From positions 1-36,959 of the forward strand of contig CADAZX010000021.1 in assembly GCA_902792515.1 (NCBI GenBank): a stretch of DNA of 36,959 bases, read 5' to 3'. The notes below the pieces were generated by a model. That model was given only the letters and a program-made list of their open reading frames with translations, searched no databases and was not told where the DNA came from. Positions 32,103 to 36,959 of the stretch are shown here, piece by piece (within the stretch, counting starts at the first letter, position 1; each line of letters begins with the position of its first letter). The position numbers were made by a program, and so were the translations under genes. Source of the DNA: an uncultured Ruminococcus sp. (GTDB taxonomy: Bacteria; Bacillota; Clostridia; UBA1212).

Positions 32103-33740
32103 ATGACTAAACATAGGCAAAAACATCTATCGATCGCATTGTCGTTCGCGCTTGCCGCGGCCCTTCTGGCATCAATCCTGATACCCGCCGGCTGCGCTCC
32201 GCAAAAAGAAACCACGATGTGGTTCGAGCCGCCCACAAAAAAGGTGCTCCAGACGGACGGCCCCGGAAAGCGGTCGTCTTTCACGGTCTACATGGCCGGC
32301 GAGGAGTACGAGGGCTGCCAGGCGGTTTTCAAATACGGCTACCACGTAGGGCAGATAGACGTGTCGGTGTCGGAGCCGGTAAGCGCGAGCGGCGCGAAGC
32401 TGAAGGTATCTCTTTTCCGCGAGCACTACGTCACGACCGTTTTCGCGGTTCCGTTTTTCAGCGAGAAGCTGCACGGCCAAACAGTGAGCTACCCGGACGG
32501 ACTCAGCCCGCTCACCGGCGGCCTGGAGGTGTATCCGGATAACGCGACGCCGGTCTATATCCTTTTCGACTCGCACGGGGCGGAGCCGGGCGACTACACA
32601 GCGACGGTGACGGCGAGCGCGAACGGAGAGGTAATCGACTCCGGCGAGGTAAAGATCCACGTCTGGAACTTCGCGCTTCCCGAGGCGAGGGCCATGAAGG
32701 TCACCGCGGGGCTTGACGAGACAAGGCTGGGAAAGTGGACAAAAGAGGCCGAAAAGGACGACAGGAAAGCCTCCTACGTGAAGTACTGGGAGTTTCTGCT
32801 CGACCACAACGTCTGCCCGTTCAGGCTGCCGTACGACATTCTCGACGGGAGGGCCGATAAGTTCCTGAACGACCCGCGGCTCACGGTTTTCGAAATCCCG
32901 AGCAACGAGAGCGACGACGTCATCCGGCAGTACTACGAGAAGCTCAGCGGAAACAGCGCGTGGCTCGAAAAGGGCTATTTCTACCCGGTTGACGAGCCGA
33001 GCGACCGGAACGGCTATCTGGGCGTTAAGGACGCGGGCGAGAGGCTTGCGCGGATCTTCCCGGGCTACAGAATGTGCGTGCCGTTCTTTGTGGACCCTGA
33101 CATGGGGGACGGCCTTGACGGAATTGATTTCGCGTCGGATTATATAAACATCTGGTGCCCGAAGCTCTACTGCTTCGACGACGAAAACATTTACTCGGCT
33201 GAGCAGACGGCCGAAAAGGAGCCGTTCGCGGCGAGGATGCTTGCCGAAAAGGCGGGCGGCGACGACCTCTGGTGGTACGTCTGCTGGGAACCCGGCGAGC
33301 CGTACTGCAACCTTTTCGTGAACATGCCCGGAGTGCGCCACCGCTCGATCTTCTGGCAGGCGGACCTATACGGCGTGACCGGCTTCCTGTTCTGGAGCGC
33401 GAACTACTGGGACGAGGTCTACAGCCCCTGGGAGGATATGGCGACGGTCAAAAACCTCTCGCCGTACGTTTACGGTGACGGATCCCTGATGCAGCCGGGC
33501 AACCTGATCGGCGTGGACGGTCCGTGCTCGTGCCTCAGGCTTGAGGCGGTGCGCGACGGCGTCGACGACTACGAGCTGATCGCAATGGCGAGACGGCTGG
33601 GAATTTCCGAAAGTACCATTAAAAAGACGGTGAACCTTGTCGCGAAAAGCATCACAGACTATTCCGACGACGACGGCGACATTCAGAACGCGCGGATAGT
33701 CCTCGGAAAGCTGATAGAGGCGGCGCTTTCCCGAAACTGA
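32103..33740 (+). CDS. GH123/DUF4091-like lipoprotein, second copy
   Basis: A 545-residue paralogue of the previous gene, collinear throughout: lipobox PAGC (Cys31), FTVYMAGEEYEGCQAVF, the Asp297-Glu298 pair in FYPVDEPSD, DDLWWYVCWEPGEPYCNLF, IFWQADLYGVTGFLFW and CLRLEAVRDGVDDYE. Conservation is strong around the active site and weak in the signal peptide and middle loops, so this is an old tandem duplication, not a recent one. GGGAG lies 10 nt before the ATG. A TTGACA at 32031 lacks a good -10. The stop codon is the first three bases of a 19-nt tandem duplication, and a terminator follows. Confidence 0.82.
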   Translation: MTKHRQKHLSIALSFALAAALLASILIPAGCAPQKETTMWFEPPTKKVLQTDGPGKRSSFTVYMAGEEYEGCQAVFKYGYHVGQIDVSVSEPVSASGAKLKVSLFREHYVTTVFAVPFFSEKLHGQTVSYPDGLSPLTGGLEVYPDNATPVYILFDSHGAEPGDYTATVTASANGEVIDSGEVKIHVWNFALPEARAMKVTAGLDETRLGKWTKEAEKDDRKASYVKYWEFLLDHNVCPFRLPYDILDGRADKFLNDPRLTVFEIPSNESDDVIRQYYEKLSGNSAWLEKGYFYPVDEPSDRNGYLGVKDAGERLARIFPGYRMCVPFFVDPDMGDGLDGIDFASDYINIWCPKLYCFDDENIYSAEQTAEKEPFAARMLAEKAGGDDLWWYVCWEPGEPYCNLFVNMPGVRHRSIFWQADLYGVTGFLFWSANYWDEVYSPWEDMATVKNLSPYVYGDGSLMQPGNLIGVDGPCSCLRLEAVRDGVDDYELIAMARRLGISESTIKKTVNLVAKSITDYSDDDGDIQNARIVLGKLIEAALSRN

Positions 33741-33775
33741 TTTAGCGGTCAAATGCTGATTTAGCGGTCAAATGC
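33738..33775 (+). repeat. Perfect 19-nt tandem duplication over a stop codon
   Basis: TGATTTAGCGGTCAAATGC occurs at 33738-33756 and again at 33757-33775. The first copy begins with the TGA of the second GH123-like gene. Confidence 0.95.
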
Positions 33776-33834
33776 GCTTGAGCCCCTCACCGGCTCACCC
33801 CCAATACGAATAAACCACAGGCAAAAAACGCCAC

Positions 33835-33873
33835 GGAGACGCTGCCGCGACCGGCCGGCGTCTCTTTTTCTTT
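33835..33873 (+). terminator. Intrinsic terminator of the GH123-like pair
   Basis: GAGACGC (33836-33842) pairs with GCGTCTC (33858-33864), the inner GCCG and CGGC can also pair, and TTTTTCTTT follows. Confidence 0.85.
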
Positions 33874-33920
33874 CCGGAAATGCCGCGGGCAGGCACTTTT
33901 TGAGAGATTTTTGCTTTTGA

Positions 33921-33944
33921 GCATTGTTTAGCGCATTGTTTAGC
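33921..33944. repeat. Tandem 12-nt duplication
   Basis: GCATTGTTTAGC occurs twice (33921-33932, 33933-33944), followed by degenerate AGCGATAAA and AGCGCATAAA motifs leading into the serC promoter. Confidence 0.75.
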
Positions 33945-33982
33945 GCATCAAAGCGATAAAAGCGCATAAAATGAGATAAAAG

Positions 33983-34011
33983 TTGACATCCTGTGCGAAC
34001 TGTTTTATAAT
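33983..34011 (+). promoter_or_regulatory. Consensus sigma-A promoter of serC
   Basis: TTGACA (33983-33988), a 17-bp spacer and TATAAT (34006-34011), a perfect match to the consensus. The leader begins with an ACGCGC-GAT-GCGCGT hairpin near 34023. No T-box sequence was found in it. Confidence 0.92.
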
Positions 34012-34121
34012 TCCAAATTTATACGCGCGATGCGCGTGAAATAAAGTAAAAAGCGCGGATTCATGCGTCCGGGTACGGGCTGCGCGAAACGCGTCTTACG
34101 AAGAGCTAAGGAGGAGAGAAT

Positions 34122-35207
34122 ATGGAACGGGTGTACAACTTTTCCGCAGGACCTTCCGTGATCGCGGAGAGCGTGCTTAAAAAGGCGCAGGCCGAGCTTG
34201 TGAACTACGGCGACGCCGGAATGTCGGTTATGGAGATGAGCCACAGGTCGCCGGTCTACCAGGCGATCATCGACGAGACAGAGTCGATCTTAAGGGGGCT
34301 GCTCAAAATCCCGGACGATTATTCGGTACTGTTCCTCCAGGGAGGCGCTTCGTCACAGTTCGCGATGATTCCTCTCAACCTGGCGAACGGTTCCGGAAAG
34401 ATCGACCTGGTGCTCACCGGCCAGTGGGCGACAAAAGCATGCCAGGAGGCCTCGAAATACTGCGAGGTGAACGTCGTCGGCTCGTCGAAGGAGCAGAATT
34501 TCAGCTGCATTCCGGCGCTCGACAAGAGTAAATTTAACCCAGCGGCCGACTACTTCTACATCTGCGCCAACAACACGATATACGGAACGCGCTTCGCGGA
34601 GCTTCCCGAGTGCGGAAACGTGCCGCTCGTCGCGGACATGTCTTCCTGCATTCTCTCGGAGGAGATCAACGTCGCGGACTACGGTCTGATTTTCGCCGGA
34701 GCTCAGAAAAACATGGGCCCCGCGGGTCTCACGGTCGTCATTATCCGCAAGGATCTGATCGGGAAGGCGCGCGAGTTCACGCCGACAATGTTCGACTACG
34801 CGATCCACGACAAAAACGGTTCGATGTACAACACGCCGCCCACGTTCGCGATCTACGTCTGCAAGCTCGTTCTGGAATGGCTGCGCGACGAGATCGGCGG
34901 AATCGCGGCAATGCAGGAGATCAACCGCAAAAAGGCGGCGATGTTCTACGACTACCTGGATTCCTCAAAGCTTTTTAAGCCGACAGTCCACGGAAAAGAC
35001 CGCTCGTTCATGAACATTCCGTTCGTGACCGGCAACGAGGACAAGGACAAGGCGTTCGTGAAGGCCGCGGCGGCAGCCGGTTTTGTGAACCTTAAAGGCC
35101 ACAGAAGCGTAGGCGGCATGCGCGCGTCGATCTACAACGCGATGCCTGTCGAGGGCGTGAAAAAGCTCGTCGACTTTATGCGCGCGTTCGAAAAGGAGAA
35201 CGTCTGA
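34122..35207 (+). CDS. serC: Phosphoserine aminotransferase
   Basis: A 361-residue PLP enzyme that converts 3-phosphohydroxypyruvate and glutamate to phosphoserine in serine synthesis. The family start MERVYNFSAGPSVIAESVL is present; GGASSQFAMIPLNL binds the cofactor phosphate and the Schiff-base lysine lies in AGAQKNMGPAGLTVVI (near residue 200). The C-terminus has the usual GHRSVGGMRASIYNAMP. AAGGAGG lies 9 nt before the ATG, and a consensus promoter lies upstream. serA follows in the same direction after 407 nt, instead of the short gap typical of this pair, because a repeat element occupies the gap. Confidence 0.97.
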   Translation: MERVYNFSAGPSVIAESVLKKAQAELVNYGDAGMSVMEMSHRSPVYQAIIDETESILRGLLKIPDDYSVLFLQGGASSQFAMIPLNLANGSGKIDLVLTGQWATKACQEASKYCEVNVVGSSKEQNFSCIPALDKSKFNPAADYFYICANNTIYGTRFAELPECGNVPLVADMSSCILSEEINVADYGLIFAGAQKNMGPAGLTVVIIRKDLIGKAREFTPTMFDYAIHDKNGSMYNTPPTFAIYVCKLVLEWLRDEIGGIAAMQEINRKKAAMFYDYLDSSKLFKPTVHGKDRSFMNIPFVTGNEDKDKAFVKAAAAAGFVNLKGHRSVGGMRASIYNAMPVEGVKKLVDFMRAFEKENV

Positions 35208-35244
35208 ACGGCAAGCAAGATTATTTCTGTCAAGGAAGCGCAGA

Positions 35245-35570
35245 TTTAATAGCTATTTTTTCGAGCGCGACCCCGAAGCTGCCGCACTTTGCATCGCGCC
35301 TCTCACTTGACCGCTTCGCGGAATCGCTCACGACGCCGATGCAAAGCTGCGGCGGCGATTATTGCGTAAAACCGCGTATGTCTCGCACAAGGGCGACTTT
35401 TAGCGGTAGCTAAACTGGAGACCGAGTGGAGACATCCGCGGTTTCTCGAAAAGCAAGCGGCAGCAAAACTGTCGTTAGACACCTCATACTCGTAAAGAAC
35501 AGCTGTAAAAATCGAACTACGCTCAGGCGTACGCAGTCAGTTATCCGCCGCTTGCGTAAAGAGCATTAAA
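35245..35570 (+). repeat. MITE-like structured element between serC and serA
   Basis: A 326-bp non-coding element. It begins TTTAATAGCTATTTTTTCG; its far end, read on the minus strand, begins TTTAATGCTCTTTACGC, so the ends are imperfect inverted repeats. Three large hairpins are visible: arms 35281-35296 and 35338-35353 around the conserved core; AAACCGCG-T-ATGTCTC (near 35370) with GAGACAT-C-CGCGGTTT (near 35441), enclosing a TTTAGC-GGTA-GCTAAA hairpin; and GCAAGCGGC (35453-35461) with GCCGCTTGC (35547-35555). Its first 105 nt match positions 1-99 inverted. No transposase is present, and a target duplication is not clear. It has probably inserted into the serC-serA operon. Confidence 0.75.
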
Positions 35571-35614
35571 GCAGTGGTTCCTTAAGATATTTCCCGCGGG
35601 AGGGTACTGAAACT

Positions 35615-36784
35615 ATGAAATACAATATCAAACTGATGAACAAGATTGCCGCGTCCGGCACCGACATTTTCGACAGGGACCGCTACGACGTCGGCGAGGC
35701 GCTGGAGAACCCGCACGGAATCATGGTCCGTTCGGCCAACCTCCACGATATGCAATTTGACGACAGCCTGCTTGCAATCGCGCGGGCCGGCGCGGGCGTG
35801 AACAACATTCCGATCGACGTCTGCTCCAAAAAGGGCGTTGTCGTTTTCAACACACCCGGTGCCAACGCGAACGCGGTCAAGGAGCTCACGATAGCGGCGC
35901 TCTTTCTGGCCTCGCGCGACATAACGGGCGGCGTCGAGTGGGCGAAAACGCTTGCCGGCGACCCTGACTGCGCGAAAGCGGTCGAAAAGGGCAAGTCGCG
36001 TTTTGAGGGCCCCGAGATTCACGGAAAGACGCTCGGCGTCATCGGCCTCGGCGCTATCGGCGTTATGGTCGCGAACGTCGCGCACGACCTCGGCATGGAC
36101 GTCTACGGCTACGACCCGTACATCTCCATCGGTTCCGCGTGGGGACTTTCCAGAAAGATCCACAAGGCCGACACGCTTAAGGAGATTTTCGAGGTCAGCG
36201 ACTATATTACGGTGCACGTTCCGCTGAACCCCTCCACGAAGGGTTCGATCAACGCCGAGACGATCTCCCAGATGAAGTACGGCGTCAGGATCCTGAACCT
36301 CGCGAGAGGCGAGATCGTGGACTACGCCGACATGGACGCTGCGCTCAGATCCGGAAAGGTCGCGAAATACGTTACCGACTTCCCGTCACCGGAGGTTCTT
36401 GAGATGCCCAACACCGTCGCGATCCCCCACCTCGGAGCTTCAACACCCGAGTCCGAGATCAACTGCGCGTGCATGGCGGCCCGCGAACTCCGCGACTACA
36501 TCGAGTACGGAGTCATCAAGAACAGCGTGAACCTTCCGAACGTCGAGACACTTCCCGACTGCAAGGTGCGCGTCTGCATCATCCACGAAAACATCCCAAG
36601 CATGATCTCGAACATCACCGCGATCTTCGGCTCCTCGAAGATCAACATCGAACACCTCACGAATCAGTCCAAAAAGGAGATGGCCTACACGGTGCTCGAC
36701 ACGAATTCCGAAGTCACAAACGAGCTTCTCGGACGCATCGCGGCGACCGAGGGCATTATCAGAGTGAGAAAGATCGAGTATTGA
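35615..36784 (+). CDS. serA: D-3-phosphoglycerate dehydrogenase
   Basis: A 389-residue NAD-dependent enzyme that performs the first step of serine synthesis. The Rossmann motif is GVIGLGAIGVMVAN (about 147-160). The catalytic region includes NLARGEIVDYADMD (Arg), and the His lies in IPHLGASTPESE. A C-terminal ACT domain from about 320 (VRVCIIHENIPSMISNITA) suggests feedback control by serine. Compared with long SerA forms it lacks the intervening domain, which is normal for this 390-residue class. GGGAGG lies about 10 nt before the ATG. The gene lies 44 nt past the repeat element, so transcription must read through the element's hairpins or begin inside it. A strong terminator follows. Confidence 0.95.
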   Translation: MKYNIKLMNKIAASGTDIFDRDRYDVGEALENPHGIMVRSANLHDMQFDDSLLAIARAGAGVNNIPIDVCSKKGVVVFNTPGANANAVKELTIAALFLASRDITGGVEWAKTLAGDPDCAKAVEKGKSRFEGPEIHGKTLGVIGLGAIGVMVANVAHDLGMDVYGYDPYISIGSAWGLSRKIHKADTLKEIFEVSDYITVHVPLNPSTKGSINAETISQMKYGVRILNLARGEIVDYADMDAALRSGKVAKYVTDFPSPEVLEMPNTVAIPHLGASTPESEINCACMAARELRDYIEYGVIKNSVNLPNVETLPDCKVRVCIIHENIPSMISNITAIFGSSKINIEHLTNQSKKEMAYTVLDTNSEVTNELLGRIAATEGIIRVRKIEY

Positions 36785-36803
36785 TTTTTGCCTGAAAAAA
36801 GGG

Positions 36804-36842
36804 AAAAGCAGGGGCCTTTTATTGCGACGGGGCCCCTGTTTT
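36804..36842 (+). terminator. Intrinsic terminator of serA
   Basis: CAGGGGCC (36809-36816) pairs with GGCCCCTG (36831-36838), flanked by AAAA before and TTTT after. Confidence 0.9.
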
Positions 36843-36959
36843 AAAAGGTGCATGCTTTTAAAAGACTAACTATTAAATGTCAAGTCTAAAACGGAGGATT
36901 TTTATGGATTAGATGAACAATCTCCTAAGTGGCGCAAACAAATAAGCGTCCGGCTGAAC
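36843..36959 (+). other. Window end: ribosome site with very short frame
   Basis: A TTTAAAAG/CTTTTAAA inverted repeat flanks GTGCATG near 36842-36863. GGAGG at 36893-36897 is followed by ATG GAT TAG at 36904, an immediate stop; an ATG at 36913 gives a 10-residue frame ending at 36945. This could be a leader peptide or a chance match. The next gene lies outside the window. Confidence 0.25.

Noticed and set aside
35245..35570. Group II intron remnant
   Set aside because: No domain V-like hairpin and no reverse-transcriptase fragment were found.
35354..35614. T-box leader for serA
   Set aside because: A GTGGAGACATCCGCGG stretch near 35436 only loosely resembles the T-box consensus (GGGTGGTACCGCG), and that sequence is part of a hairpin of the repeat element.

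Overview
The window looks like a chromosomal piece of an uncultured, fairly GC-rich Firmicute of class Clostridia, probably an animal gut or rumen commensal. Evidence: the tatD-yabE-rsmA order known from Bacillus and Clostridia; AGGAGG-type ribosome sites; strong TTGACA/TATAAT promoters; secreted proteins with long Thr-Pro linkers; and families common in gut Clostridia (DUF6273-like, CotH with lamin-tail, DUF4091/GH123-like). No rRNA, tRNA, CRISPR array, transposase or phage gene was seen. Family names come from motif recognition only; no search was run.

Layout. 1-1199: one copy of a structured interspersed repeat, then a thioredoxin reductase. 1228-4918: a Pro/Thr-rich lipoprotein, a large secreted repeat protein and a 44-residue peptide. 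5023-10089: a polysaccharide-export block (GT2-GtrA glycosyltransferase, Wzx-type flippase, DegT-type aminotransferase) running into tatD. 10369-13741: YabE-like G5/3D wall protein, rsmA, and convergent asnA. 14049-17467: a secreted protein with an unusual C-terminal anchor and a GH99-like lipoprotein. 17799-20848 (minus): a two-gene unit coding an XRE HTH fused to a sigma-70 region-4-like domain, plus a single-pass membrane protein with three extracytoplasmic DUF6273-like domains. 21195-30000 (minus): a second GH99-like lipoprotein and two CotH-family lipoproteins, one with a C-terminal RCC1-like propeller. 30372-33740: two tandem GH123-like lipoproteins. 34122-36784: serC and serA, separated by a 326-bp MITE-like element related to the repeat at the left edge.

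How it may work together (inference): 14-34 kb reads as an accessory surface and glycan-processing island, with at least six secreted or lipid-anchored proteins around a membrane-linked regulator that could sense something outside the cell. The 5-10 kb block makes or exports a surface polysaccharide. serC/serA, asnA, rsmA, tatD and trxB are housekeeping genes.

Two patterns stand out beyond the genes. First, many intergenic leaders carry short tandem repeats of unrelated sequence (18, 19, 21-24 or about 40 nt units), usually just upstream of a surface-protein or polysaccharide gene. Second, the repeat shared by positions 1-99 and 35245-35570 keeps its hairpin through five compensatory base-pair changes, so its structure has been kept while its sequence changed.
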